Notes under the pieces: model-generated | The model's input: only the letters and a program-made list of their open reading frames with translations | Told to the model about the DNA's origin: nothing | The model's database searches: none | In this document: piece by piece, positions 1-11,353 of the stretch | Layout of the letters: each line of letters starts with the position of its first letter | Position numbering within the stretch: position 1 is the first letter of the stretch | Translations under genes and position numbers: made by a program | NCBI GenBank assembly: GCA_004369085.1 | Contig: ML210267.1 | Span: 1 to 64,000, forward strand | Direction: 5' to 3' | Source: Coprinopsis marcescibilis | Taxonomy: Eukaryota > Basidiomycota > Agaricomycetes > Agaricales > Psathyrellaceae | Length of the DNA: 64,000 nt

Positions 1-87
1 CTCCTAGCCTCCTTGAAGTGGGATCTCAGGTTGGAGGAGGCGAAGACTAAGAGGGATACGCGAATTACTGATTTTTTCAAGAAATAG
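1..87 (+). CDS. C-terminal fragment of a gene cut by the left edge; PCNA-box-like tail
   Basis: The frame is open from base 1 to the TAG at 85-87 and encodes 28 residues: a charged Lys/Glu/Arg stretch followed by TRITDFFKK at the very end. A hydrophobic residue three before a Phe-Phe pair at an extreme C-terminus resembles a PCNA-interacting (PIP) box, although the usual Gln is replaced by Thr or Arg. PIP tails are typical of replication and repair proteins. The gene body lies outside the window, so the protein cannot be named. The downstream neighbour is also a DNA-damage-response gene, which fits but proves nothing. Confidence 0.45.
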   Translation, partial: LLASLKWDLRLEEAKTKRDTRITDFFKK

Positions 88-979
88 ACTACATTCAATA
101 CAAGACCCTATATTATGGGAATTTTTTTCTATTTACGGAAGTCCTCCCCTTAACCCATACCCCGTGAAATCCCATAACCTTGGGCTTCCCCCAACCGTTA
201 TGGGATAAGACGGTGTCGACTGTACAAAATTACTGATGTCGGGTAAGGTTAGTGTTGATGGGCAATATAAATTTGTAATAAACACGAACACCTGAGGAAA
301 ACGAACGTCTGATGTATGATAGTATTGTAGGCGCAAACATGATTTTAATCGGCAGCAATATGTACGGTACTGTTTAAGCAGACTTTGAGAAGGATACAAG
401 CAAGTCGCAGACTCGGGGATTGCTGCAGGGTGGAAGGATACAGGAGCTCCAAGCTCAGTGGTCAACGTTCAACCCATGTCCCGGCGTCTTGCAGTTTGTG
501 GTAATTAGGCGTTTCCACCATATAGGAGCGCATATTGCGAGGGTAAGCGGCGGTATAAACAGGTTACAGCGAGGCTCCATTGATTTATTTGCATCAAAGA
601 TTCCGCTCGTTTGAGCACTGCTCGAAGGCTGGAATATCCGATTCCGATTCTGAGTCTCGGGTAACGGCCCCAATGGGATTAATTGAGAAGGCCTGGTATT
701 GGCATGTAAGCAGGCTCATAAAGTGCATCTAAAGCCATATGTTGGGCTGCCTCATCTCTGTCAAAGCGTCACTTTCGAGAACGACTAGATAATAGGAACC
801 AACTCATAACAAGTTATGGGCCACAGCTCCGAGTTTACTTAATCCGGTTCCTTCGCGGTACGACCTCCCCTAAACAAGGTCCCGTGACTGGTCAGTGCGC
901 CTGTTACTGACAGAGAGTCAAGGATTCCCACAGATAATGCAACTTGGAGAACCATCATCACGTCGGTGTCTGCTGGACC
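88..979. other. Intergenic region upstream of the BRCT gene
   Basis: No convincing exon is seen on either strand; the short open frames have no recognisable features. It holds a strong hairpin (169-206) and presumably the promoter of the gene starting near 980. Confidence 0.5.
169..206. repeat. Inverted repeat / hairpin
   Basis: ATCCCATAAC at 169-178 is exactly complementary to GTTATGGGAT at 197-206. The loop adds further pairing between a CTTGGG-like and a CCCAA-like stretch. It lies between the stop of the left-edge gene and the next gene. It could be a 3'-end structure or the remnant of a small palindromic element. Confidence 0.6.
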
Positions 980-3900
980 ATGAAGCGCCGGTCGAACAAG
1001 TCTCATAAGGTGAGCAGAATGGCTGCTGAGTGAATAGTCGCGTATTGAGAACTTGGATTAGGTTCCCAATGTCAAGCTACGACCGGCACAAGCGAGTTAT
1101 GGGGACCTCAGTGGATCGTCACAATGTCTCGTACAGGAAAGCCAGTTCGACAGCGACGACACGCGTATGTTAGACCCAACACCAAGACCTTTTAAAGGAG
1201 TAGTAGTTTGTGCCACAGGTGTAAAGGATAAGGTGGGAGTGACCCAAGTTGCGGAGTCACCATATACCAGTGCGATTGTAACTCTAGCTGACCGCAAATC
1301 GTCCAGACGACATTGTTCAAGCAAGCGCTAGAGCTTGGTGCAATCTCTGTACCTGCATTGACCGACAGGGTGACACATTTGATTGCTACGGAACCAGGAA
1401 GCGCCAAATATTATGTGAGTCGCCTTCGAGCATCATGCATTGCCGCGTTGAGCTGACGGATGACCCAGTGCGCCATAAAACGCAAGATCCCAATACTGCA
1501 ACCGTCTTGGATATCGGAAAGCTATAATATATGGCAAAGGGGTGACGACGTTGAGTTGGAAACGGTACGAAAACTCTGCCCCTATGGTCGTTCTCTCATC
1601 GTTTTTGCAGACTGTTGCCAAATATTCGCTTCCCATCTTTTCTGGGGTTGTACTGTGTGCATCCGGCATCGAAGCAGGTCGAAGAAGGCAAATATCAAAG
1701 CTTGTTGAAGAGCATGAAGGTTCATATGCGGAAGCGTTGGAACGACCGGTGCGGGTGACACATTTATTGTGTTCGGGCGACGAAGAAACCGAGAAGATGA
1801 AGTACGCGAGGAAATTCAACAAAAATGGAGAGGCAGATATTCAGCTGCTCTGGGAAGAATGGTTTTGGGACTCCTTGGAGTTTGGTGGTGCGTTTCTCGG
1901 CGGTCAGCTATCGGTTCTTCCTTTTAATGTGACACTATTCAAGGTCGATGGCCAGAGGAAACCTACCAAGTCAACAATCCCAAACCAGAACGCATGGTCA
2001 TTGACATGGCACCGTCACAGGCCTTCGATTCCGATCCGTCTCGCGCAGGAAGTTTGCAACCCAAGTCACAAAAGCCACGGCCGCCCGTCGATATAAATGA
2101 GCTGGAGGACGAGACCGCCTCTGTGGATATAGTTCCGGCAGTTCGCGCTCAAGTGTGGGGTGGCTTGTTGGAGCGTCGCGGATACGAAATCTCAGAGGGA
2201 AAAGTTATTCGCAGTCCCACCAAGGCCCAAAGCCTTCAAACCGACCGTTTGTCCACCTCGTTCCCCCAAGGAGTGATGACAATTCGGCAGAGGAACGCAC
2301 GAAGTGTTATCTCGGCAGTCAGAAGCACAAACTCATTTGCCCCTGTGGAAACTGAAGCGGGACCTAGTGTTGGGAAACGAGCTATTCCCTTCAGACGTTC
2401 CTCTACTACAACGTCTGGTCTCAATCGGGCGGATACGCCACTTGACCAAGGAGAAGGACCCCGCTATCCGAATAATCCAGATGACCAACCTCTCGATAAC
2501 ATTGCTGGGCCAAGCTCGGTGAGGCAAGATGCTGAACCCACGCCAATTCCGCAGATGTTTTCTGGCATGAAGATCTGCGCTCTGGGAGAGGCAAGATCAC
2601 TTGCCGTCAAGACCGCAGTGGAGGGAAGCGGAGGAATATATGCGCTGGAAGAAGACAGTGACATCGATTTCTTTGTTGTCAGATTACTCAGGTAAAGCCT
2701 TTATGTCCTTTTTGTCAAGATTCAAAGGAAGTTTCTGACCATGCTGTTTCTAGTGGAAGCAAGATCTATCGCAGTGAACCAGACACATTGCTTCGTAAAC
2801 GGTATCGAACAGAATGCTGGCTGGAACGATGTGTTCACGAAGAACGAATTTGTCAACCGGAGGAACATATTTCTTTCGTGCCTTTGGGAATCAACATCCC
2901 TGTTCTCGGTAAGTTATCCAAACCCCTGGGAGTGGGCTTGACAGACTAAACTTTATCTTTATTGTGCCAGGGGCTGAGAAAATTCACATCGGTCTCTCAG
3001 GACTCGATCAATCTGAATCCTGTCACACCCGCAGACTTCTCCGCGCACTCGGTATGACCATTTAATTTCCTCGACTCGGATGCTTTCATGACTCTGAGTG
3101 ACATGACTTGCTCCTTCAGGTATTACCCTTGTTCCCCAGTTTTCGCGGAAAACTACGCACCTGCTTTGTCCCTCAGGAACGGGACTCAAGTTTGATAAGG
3201 CTGGTGAATGGGGGATTCCAGTCGTTTCGAATGGCTGGTTGGAAGCCATCGTGAGGCAAGGGCGCATATGCTCTTTGGATGAGCATATAGTCAAAGGACC
3301 TCCCTCAACTGAGAATGACGTCACATCGCGTCCTGCTGACCCCAAGGGCAAGGGCAAGGCGTCGGATATCCATAACGATATGGCGGGTGACATGGCGGAT
3401 ATGGACATTGATGAGGATGTTAGAATGCAGGACATCACTAACAGTACGTGCATATCGTTATTCGGAGAATATATAGCTTATTCTCACTTGATACTTCAGA
3501 CATACAACCAGGGGCATCCCCTCGCGATCCGGCCTCGCAACTGCCAGTCGATAAGCAGCAGGTTCCGTCCCTGGCCAAGCATAACACTCTCGAACGACAT
3601 GCCACAGTTCTTTGTGAGGGTGGACCGCCAGAACGACCGCTTGGAATGGGTCAGCCCACGGAGCTCCTGGGAGGGGCCGAAACATCGTCGCTATATGTCG
3701 ACCCTTCGTCCGTGCAGACTCTTGCGCACGATCCGCCACTTGTGCGATACGGCACGCGTGCCAGCTCTTCAGTAGCCCACACAGTGGATGGCAGTTTCTT
3801 CGGGAACGGCAAACGTACCCAGTCGGACGAATCGGTACCGCAAGAACAACAAGAGGAGAGAGCGAAAGATACCCCGTCGCGCAAACAATCGCTTAGGTCT

Positions 3901-4576
3901 CACAGCAGCAAGGATGCCGCCGATAAATTTGAACGTATACCGTCGTCCAAGTCCCCTTCTCCAATGAAGATGCCCATCTCGAGAAGGGTGTCATCGATGT
4001 CCCCTGCCAAGTTCGATCCAGGCCATCTCAAGGATAGTATCGAGTCTCTGCTTGGAAAGCGGTCGTCACCAGATGAAGAGCCTGTGGAAGCAGGGAATGA
4101 AAATGCTGAATCTGCCCAAGTCGAGGACCCAACGAACGGCGCGAGGAATACGAAACGAAAACGGCCTCAACGTGGAAAGGTTGGTTCTTTCTTTTCTCGG
4201 TTTGGCCATTGGCTTACCTCGCGTCACACAGGCCACTGCTAGAATCAGAGCTCAAAGAACCAGGTCGACCACAACGACCATGACGCGCAGCGGGAAAAGC
4301 TCATCTCCCGCCCCTGCTCTCGCCCCTGTGCTAGAGGGAGTATCGCTATCGGCATTCAACGCATATGGCGCGATGGACGACGAAAGTCAGGCATTGGATG
4401 AACTACAGCAGAGTGCCCGTGTTGTTTACGAAGACCCTGCACAAGTGCAAGAACGTGACAGGCTGATGAACATGCTCAAGACTACTGTAGAGGCTGTAGT
4501 GGATGTGTCGCAGAGTTCGACAATCAGCTCCCTTTTACGCCCGCGCAGGGCCACGAGGCTCTCTGTCCGTTCTTAA
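980..4576 (+). CDS. TopBP1/Rad4(Cut5)/Dpb11-like four-BRCT checkpoint and replication-initiation protein
   Basis: This family is a scaffold that binds phosphorylated replication and checkpoint proteins in the nucleus (Sld3/Treslin, 9-1-1 clamp) and activates the ATR/Mec1 kinase. Four BRCT units are visible. BRCT1 is split over exons at about 1191-1560 (FKGVVVCATG, then TDRVTHLIA and ILQPSWISES). BRCT2 is at about 1637-1900 (FSGVVLCASG, RVTHLL, LLWEEWFWDS). BRCT3 starts near 2560 and BRCT4 runs about 2970-3290 (KTTHLLCPSG, VVSNGWLEA). A long Ser/Pro-rich tail with basic stretches runs to the TAG-free end at 4576, a TAA. Well-supported introns are 1233-1306, 1415-1468 and 4180-4231. The start at 980 (MKRRSNKSHK) followed by an intron to about 1136 is the weakest part. 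The pairs BRCT1-2 and BRCT3-4 with a linker are the usual fungal arrangement. Confidence 0.85.
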
Positions 4577-4851
4577 TTTGGGCGGGCGGCATGGTGTACG
4601 CTGTAATATTACAAGATTTAGGTTGCTGCGAGATTTTTGGGATAAAGGTTACATACCACCGGGGTGTATTTTATAGTGTATCCTTATGAACTTCCACTTC
4701 TAAGACCCTTCTGCCTTGTCCGGGCTGCAAGGTCGTAGAAATGGGGGGGATAGCGTTGCCTCCAGGAATAAGGTCAAAAAAATGAGGTTGGCTGGGGTTC
4801 GATTCAACGCTGCCCAGAGCCATAGCCACAAGGGTGCACACAGCTTTACAA

Positions 4852-4944
4852 GCTGGAATGGCCGAGTCGTTAAGGCGAGTGATTTGAACTCTCAAATCTA
4901 TCACTTGGTGTTTCACCGCGTAGGTTCAAATCCTGCTTCCAGCG
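4852..4944 (+). tRNA. tRNA-Ser (anticodon UGA) with an 11-nt intron
   Basis: The sequence folds as a type II tRNA. The acceptor stem GCTGGAA/TTCCAGC is perfect, the D-stem is GCC/GGC, the anticodon stem is AGTGA (4878-4882) with TCACT (4901-4905), the long variable arm is GGTG-TTT-CACC, and the T-arm is GTAGG-TTCAAAT-CCTGC with discriminator G at 4944. With the anticodon TGA at 4885-4887 and A37 at 4888, the 11 bases 4889-4899 are an intron at the canonical 37/38 position. The spliced length is 82 nt, usual for serine. The D-loop has TCG where TGG is typical, so one of the two invariant Gs may be replaced. Confidence 0.9.
4889..4899 (+). other. tRNA intron
   Basis: These are the eleven bases between position 37 and position 38 of the tRNA-Ser. 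Removing them restores a 7-base anticodon loop. Confidence 0.8.
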
Positions 4945-4947
4945 AAA

Positions 4948-4952
4948 TTTTT
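4948..4952 (+). terminator. RNA polymerase III T-run terminator
   Basis: A run of five T begins four bases after the mature 3' end of tRNA-Ser, as expected for Pol III termination. Confidence 0.7.
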
Positions 4953-5699
4953 GTTCCTTTTTCAAATGTTCTCGCTGGCTGACTCAGGAGGCTGATCTCT
5001 GGCAATAAGCGTTCAGAGCAGCAAGCAGTCTATGGCTTTTGGGTAAGAGTGATTTTTGGGACTCGCAGGTGGTTGAACGTCGAGGAATGGCTAAAAACAC
5101 AATGCATTCATTGCAGACGGGAAGGTAATGAACATGCAGATGCAAGATTTGTATGTAAGAGACACTAACTAATGCACAGATGGGAGGGAGGGGGATATCG
5201 CAGGGCGGAGGAGAGGGTGGTCATCAAAAGGTCGTAAAGTAGTAGTAGAGATACAAAAACGCAAATCGTCGTGGAATGGGAGACACTAGGGACCCCAAAT
5301 CCATCATCATCATCATCATCATCATAAGATAGAATGTACCGAGTAGATGAAACACACTCGGCCAACGTGAACGAGCACACAACATGAAAAGACACGATAG
5401 CAAGGGCCCCATCCCAAAAAGATTGTGTCAAATCACAAGTGCAGAACACGCAAGCAAAAGCGTCTACCCACATCGCACACAAGAAAGTCAGCAGAAAATG
5501 AAGCGGAGAAACAGCAGGTAGCGAACGTCCATCAAGGCGGTTTGGCTGTCCATAGTTTACGACGAATTGAGCACATTAAGACCAGATACTCCTCGCACCT
5601 CGCGCATCCCCTCTACTCTATAGGAGTCCGAGAAAGAGTGAGAAACGTAGCAGACGTGCGCACCCTAGCGGTGCACAACGCCGGTGGGAGTCGGACCCG
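4953..5699. other. Intergenic / 3'-flank of the membrane-protein gene
   Basis: No gene is seen. The stretch includes the (CAT)8 tract at 5302-5325, and the open frames crossing that tract are repeat artefacts. The part next to 5700 is probably 3' UTR of the minus-strand gene. Confidence 0.5.
5302..5325. repeat. (CAT)8 microsatellite
   Basis: There are eight perfect CAT units in non-coding DNA downstream of the 5700-8435 gene. Confidence 0.9.
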
Positions 5700-8435
5700 C
5701 TATATAACGGGTGTCCAGTCTTTTGCCAAGGAAGGGTTCGACAAAGGCAAGGCCTCTTCAGCGACTTCCCTAATGCTGCTTGAGGCACCGTAGGTCATGG
5801 CTGATATCGTCCTCTCACGTCCTGGGCCGGCGGTAGAGCCAGAATTGACCGTCCTAATAGTGCTTGCACCAGGACTCATATGAACAGGCGGGATCACCAT
5901 CCCTGAATTGGGATCTGGGCTGGAGCCATCGATCGTTGGGACGTGACTGTGCTTGAAGAGTCCAGCGCCTGCAGGAGACTCGGCTCTCGGCGGTGTCTGG
6001 AACCCTCGACCGAGGAATGCAGACCGTGGAGGGGGGGCGCTGGGGTCAAACCTATGGCGTCCATCCGAAGTGATGCTTCCTGATCGAACAACAGAGCGGT
6101 TGATAGAGTCGCTGGCGCTTCCCGTAGACCTCGAGGAAGAATGCGCGGATGGTCGAGAAGAGTTGGAGCTAACTGAGCCCGACAATTCGCGACGAGAGGC
6201 AGCAGCTGACCCAGTGGAGCGGACTGAAGGAGGGTTGATATGCGAACGCATGGAGTGAAGGGAGCCTTGTTCCGAAGCAATGTAGCCGGAAGAGCGAATT
6301 TGAGGCTGCCAGTATACATGATCAGTTCACGCCACATTACTGTATAAGAAACACTTACCAGTCCGAAGGTGGTCCTTCTGCTCAGTTCACCAAATCCACC
6401 TGTAGTATTGGACGACATCGATCGCCAGGTGTCTTGTGCGTGGGGAGGTTGCTCTTCCAGAACATCGACCACTGCATGCGCTCTATGATCCCCAGAGAAG
6501 TTAACACGGTGAGTTAGAGAGTCCCATCCGGCCGAAGATGCGCCGCTGATTGAACCGTCTTGAGACCATGTCTTTCCTTTGCCGACAAACTCCAGACCAG
6601 GTGGGTAAGGGTACTTTGAGAGGCCAATACTGCTAACAGTATCGCGCATTGAGGATGACGAGGGAAAGTGGGTGAGGGCGGTCGGTACCGGAAGATCGAG
6701 GATATCTTCACCGAGAGGAACTTGAGGAGCGGGGGATTCCAATAGGGTTGCTTCCATGAATGGGTCGTCGTAAGCGGGGAGGGCAGCACGGGGTTGCTCA
6801 GCCAGGTGAATATCAGCGGGCGTAATGGCTCGTGGTGGGAGAGCCAGTTGTGGAGTTCCGGGGATTGAGGAATACGCATCGTGCCAAACAGTATTTCCTG
6901 AAGCTGAGGTTGCACTCAGATGTGAGGTTGGTCGCTCGCCCTGAGAGTCCAAACCGACAGCGCCTTCGCGAATGCGACCAAAGCTGTCCAGTGCGGGATG
7001 AAGCAGTCCTCGTCCAACCTCAAGGTCAGTGTCGGTGAGGGGCAATGACTGGAACTGGGGTGAATGTCTAGAATTGCGAGGCGAGCCACTCGGGGAGTTT
7101 TCACCCCTGAACCAACCCATCCTGCCAATGTTGGATAGACCGGCAAGACCAATAGCACCCAGAATTCCGCCAGCTTGTGAAGAGCTTGAGATATCCGAAA
7201 CCTTGACCCTTCGTACAGTAAGCAAGGCCGCATCTTCTGCGTCGAGGAGCGATGGATGATGAGAGCCGACCGATTCACGAGGATTGGGTTGAGTGTGCGC
7301 TGGAGGTCGAGGGAAAGAGAGCGGAGGGCCGAATGCGTTGTCTGGGTCAACAGGACGGGAAGTCGGGGAGAGTGGGTCTTTGGCAATGGCGTATGCCCCA
7401 GTGTATTCTTCCTCATCCTCCCGTGGAAGGACAGATTCCCTGTTCAGTTGACGCATTTCCTCTGGAGTGAGTTGGTAGCCCCTGGAGCCAAACTCTCCTT
7501 CTTCTGCCATGGTTGGCAATGTGCCGAGCGTGGGTCTCTCGAGCAGAATGCCGTAGCCGGAGGTGTTTGTGGAAGATGAGCCCGAAGACGATAAGCTACC
7601 AGTGGCAGCAACAGGGGCAGGTACACGGGGGACAGGCGGACGGGATCCCATGTCCGTAGTCGTCTCTTGCATGGCAAGGGTGGTTTGACTTGGTTGAAGG
7701 AATGGGTCCGCTTCTTCGCCGCTGTGGCGCGGTGATCCCTCGCCGGGTGTACGCCCGTCGTCGCCAACAATGTAGTACTCGTCATCGATTGGCGTTACAT
7801 CGTAGAATTGAATGGAACGTCTGTTTCTTCGTCCCTTGCACCAGAGCCACATGGCCAGTAGGAATACAAATAGGAACAGGAACCCCATGATGCTTGCGAC
7901 GATCACCCCAACTAGCTGACCCCTCGAGAGACCGCCTGAGGTGCCTGCTGCACCGTTGGTTGTTGTTTCGGGAGCTGGTGAGGTGGATGATATAGTTGAT
8001 GATGTGGGAATGGATGTTATAATTGAGGATGGGAGTGAAGTGGTGGGAGAGAGAGAGGATTCGGTAGGGGAGACCGAAGATTCGGTGGGTGTCGCAGAGG
8101 ATGAAAAAGAGGTGTCGGATAGTGATGTAGGTATCGCAGTGGAAGGGATGCTTGTAGTAGGAGTGGGAGGAGTAGATGTTGTAGTAATGAACCCAGTGAC
8201 AATGGTCGGAGGGTAGGTCGAGCCACCGTAGGTGTAAAGAGATCCTAATGGTATCTATTTCGGGTGTGAGTCCGCTGGCATGGCAGTAAGAAAGTTATCA
8301 ACGCACACTGGGACCCAAATACGTGAGCGGCAGGTAGATCACTGTGGTATGGGTGGCGACAACACCGGCAGCGTCCGTCACCAAAACTGGAGATGGACTG
8401 AGCCAAGGTGGATACTCCTGTGTGGGAGCAGCCAT
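5700..8435 (-). CDS. Ser/Thr-rich single-pass membrane protein with a long cytoplasmic tail
   Basis: There are three exons (8309-8435, 6359-8244, 5700-6305) and the joined frame gives 872 residues. Residues 1 to about 150 are rich in Ser, Thr and Pro without cysteines, like an O-glycosylated wall-facing ectodomain. One strong transmembrane helix (about 153-175, VASIMGFLFLFVFLLAMWLW) is followed by a CKGRRNRR stop-transfer cluster and about 690 residues of low-complexity cytoplasmic sequence full of Ser, Pro and Gly. No cleavable signal peptide is visible, so the helix may act as a signal anchor with the N-terminus outside. The arrangement recalls fungal wall-stress sensors (Mid2/Wsc type), but there is no WSC Cys domain. 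I do not recognise a named orthologue. It is transcribed divergently from SDHC. Confidence 0.75.
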
Positions 8436-9737
8436 TTCTATACAAGCAGAAGGGAAAGAGTCGTTATGTTGTCCTGTAAATTAATCAAGTCGTTAGTAGA
8501 GAGCGTGAAGTCTTCAATTCTACGGGTAGCGTCAGTTCATGAAGAAAAGAACATGAAGGTAAGGCATACGAAGATTTGTTTTTAAATATATGTCGCAGAA
8601 GTGCAGGCACCAGGGAGGAAGGGAGGGGCAAGGGCGGAGGGGATGGGGGATGGGAAAGCCTGAATGGCATTTCGCCGAACGCGCTCGCTTCGAAGTCCAA
8701 CCATCACATGACCTCTGATGCCATGCATCCCCAGGAACATGCCACGGCGTCCCTGATCACTCCGAATCACCGCTAGCGATAGATTCAAGACCTATCAATA
8801 ACACTGGCTGAAATCGGTACTTACAAGAGACAGACAGAGGAAATGTACGTTGCAGGTTGCAACAAATGTGAGCCAATATCACCCATTAGCAGAGATTGGC
8901 TGCACCACTTCAAAGAGAGCTGCGGCCGTTTTCAGTCAGCGTGCAAATTGAATAATTAGTCGCATATATGCGGTCAATCTGTTGCTGACAAGTTGGCATG
9001 AATGGGTACCAGCAGGTGATGTACAGCGGCGAAGGTTCTGACCCATATTAGTGTGCGTGGCGTAGAGTTCATTGGGGCTGAGCCTTTCGGCGGGAAGGAG
9101 TTGGGGGTAGGGAAGAAAGAATAGAATTGTCGAGTTGGGACACAGAGACGCGTTAGTATATAGCATGCACAACGCGCTCTGAGACATTTGGTCGTATTTG
9201 ATAAATCGATCGTTGCGGATTCAAATCGTTTGGAAAGGCAAACGTTTACCCGAAAACGGTCGGCAAAGTCTTGTGTTGCAGCTTTGTTCGAGACTAGAGT
9301 GTCGTCCTAATAACCGTTTGTATTATTCAATTTGGCTGCCAAGAACGTTCCCCATAGTTCCCTGCTTATCGTCGACATATATGGTCATTCGCTGTGCATT
9401 TACATCCCACTTCTAATAATGTTATCAGTCGAGTATGCCGCCGGTGTTGTCCTTTCCTGGGTTTCTTGGCGTACTGTATCTTCAGTAGCTTCTGGCGCAA
9501 ACCTACCTGCTGGTAAACCTGAGCCGACATTTGAGCAAATTCTGGTCGATCGGTTGGCTGCAATGATCAATCTGAACCGGCGTCCCCGAGCTCCGCGAAT
9601 TATCACGTGCGGAGACGGGAGCCAATCATCGGGGCGGAGTTTGATTCCGCGACAGAGACCCGGTGCTGACCGTCGTTGGCGACATTTTAACCTCCACCAG
9701 CAGACCGACTCGTTAGGACGACGCTTAGCCACCCAAA
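8436..9737. other. Divergent intergenic region (membrane protein / SDHC)
   Basis: No supported exon is found in these 1.3 kb. It separates two divergently transcribed genes and should contain both promoters. Confidence 0.5.
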
Positions 9738-10492
9738 ATGATGTCTACTCGAGCTCTCGGACTGAGTTCTGCTCTCAGAACCGTTGCATTCGCCCCCAGG
9801 ACCCGTGTGTATCCCCAACATTTCATGACAGTCCCGGAAAGCTAATTGAATTCAATCTAGTGCGAAACCAGGTTGTTTTGCGGAATGGCATCTCGAGGAG
9901 GTGAGGAGGACTGGGACTACCTGCTAGGTGCTGTTGTTGATGTACTGGCTCAGATTTGTGCAGACAGAGTCGCTCACTCCTACCGCCAACATCGACATCC
10001 TCAACAAGCAACGCCTGAAGCGTCCGAGCAGCCCCCATTTCACCATCTACCAACCCCAGCTTACATGGATCGCATCTATTGCTAACCGTGTTACCGGTGC
10101 TGGCCTCAGTGTCTGTACGTGAAACTTGCGCATTTACTTGTGGAATATGGTTAACGGCTCTCATTAGTGCTCTACGGTTTCTCAATCGCCTACCTGATCG
10201 CCCCTGGAACCTTTGACAGTGTACATGTCGTCGATTTCGTCCATGGTCTCCCCGAAGCCGTCAAGTACGCTGGAAAATTCATACTCGCCGCACCATTCTC
10301 CTTCCACGCCATTAACGGTTTGAGGCATTTGGCTTGGGATACCGGAAAATGTGAGCAGCTTATTCACCTCTTACCTGTGCTATCAACTCACACGTTATGG
10401 CAGTCCTCTCCGTCAAGAGCGTGTATGGAACTGGCTACGCCGTACTGGGAGCCACCGCCGTCTCAACCGCATTCCTCACCTTCCTCAAGTAA
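9738..10492 (+). CDS. SDH3: Succinate dehydrogenase cytochrome b subunit (SDHC/SDH3)
   Basis: This is a membrane anchor of mitochondrial complex II; with SDHD it binds heme b and ubiquinone. There are four exons: 9738-9806, 9964-10114, 10168-10350 and 10404-10492, giving 163 residues. An Arg/Ser/Ala-rich presequence precedes [16 protein letters not shown] and SIANRVTG, the quinone-site Ser/Arg region. Three hydrophobic helices follow, and [15 protein letters not shown] carries the expected heme-ligand His and the NGxRHLxWD signature. Introns 2 and 3 are certain because both restore conserved codons. The donor of intron 1 (GTGTGT at 9807) is inferred, because the frame of the presequence exon otherwise meets a TAA at 9846. 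Confidence 0.93.
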
Positions 10493-10977
10493 ACTACACC
10501 TCAGGTGGCCAGGTCGTTCAACGTTAAATAATCTGCTTGGTTAGCACTCGTAATCGCATTGTAAACCTTCCAACAAAGCGCATAATCTTAATTCACTCTC
10601 ATTCTTCGTGGATTTCGGACCGACAAGGTGCTTTATGCTTGTGGTAATTTGTCATTCACGGATATAGTTATGCAGCTATATGCTATGAAGGGTGCCAGTG
10701 CCAGCTACTGACAATACAGGGAGACTAGAGGAAAACGGAGAAACAAAAAAGGAAATGAAAGGAATGTTGAAAACGTTGCGCTACGTTAATGATATCTGTG
10801 AAGAACGAAGAACAGGTTCGAGATTACAGCCTCGAGTGTAGTAATGTTTGGGGTATGCTTTGTGGTTATGCGATGGGTGGGGTCGTGGATGAGGTGGAGA
10901 TATATGCCGATAAATATCAATGCAATGATGATAGACGTGGTGAGTGATTTGTCCGCGTAACGGTCGTGAATGGTGTC

Positions 10978-11008
<31 letters not shown>

Positions 11009-11218
11009 CTAATGAATGCTTGCTGTAGAAGTACAATGCTTGATGGGTGTCCGTGATGCACAATTCCAATGCTGGTTGATATCTGGTATGGTTCGTCAGC
11101 AAATCCTTGAGTATCAGGAGGAAGAAAGAGACTTACGATACAATGATAGGGCATGCACAATACTATATGCCTGCTCCCCGTCTGCGGTTATGCAGCCCGG
11201 GAAGGCAGCGTCGATCGC
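10493..11218. other. Intergenic between SDHC and pheromone gene 1 (convergent)
   Basis: This is 3'-flanking sequence of two convergent genes. No exon is supported. It contains the GAT repeat at 10978-11008. Confidence 0.5.
10978..11008. repeat. (GAT)10 microsatellite
   Basis: About ten perfect GAT units lie in the non-coding 3' flank of pheromone gene 1. Confidence 0.9.
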
Positions 11219-11353
11219 TTAGGCGATGACGCAGTAACTGACGGCGCCCCTTGCTCGGTTCTCCTCGTCAACGGGAACGCAGGGGACATCCTCAACAACG
11301 TTGTTGTTGTCGGCGACGGAGAAGATGGCGGTGAAGCTGGTGAAGGCGTCCAT
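11219..11353 (-). CDS. Mating pheromone precursor 1 (CaaX lipopeptide)
   Basis: This single-exon gene encodes 44 residues. The N-terminus MDAFTSFTAIFS matches the MDxFxxF style of homobasidiomycete pheromone precursors. The end, DEENRARGAVSYCVIA, is a CaaX box (Cys-Val-Ile-Ala) for farnesylation, removal of VIA and carboxymethylation. Cleavage near the acidic DEE would release a peptide of about 10 residues ending in the modified Cys, exported and sensed by a Ste3-type receptor. A TATA-like CTATAAG lies about 100 nt upstream (11456-11462, minus strand). The predicted mature sequence is identical to that of the copy at 15180. The family is recognised from architecture; secretion and activity are inferred. 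Confidence 0.9.
   Translation of the reverse strand: MDAFTSFTAIFSVADNNNVVEDVPCVPVDEENRARGAVSYCVIA

Noticed and set aside
5224..5482. Short minus-strand frames with Met or Asp runs
   Set aside because: They are translations of the (CAT)8 tract.
9332..9904. 190-codon plus-strand frame upstream of and over the SDHC start
   Set aside because: There is no homology or signal, and it overlaps the presequence exon of SDHC in another frame.
10786..11160. Minus-strand frame with an Ile run
   Set aside because: It is produced by the GAT repeat in the 3' flank of pheromone gene 1 and has no other coding character.
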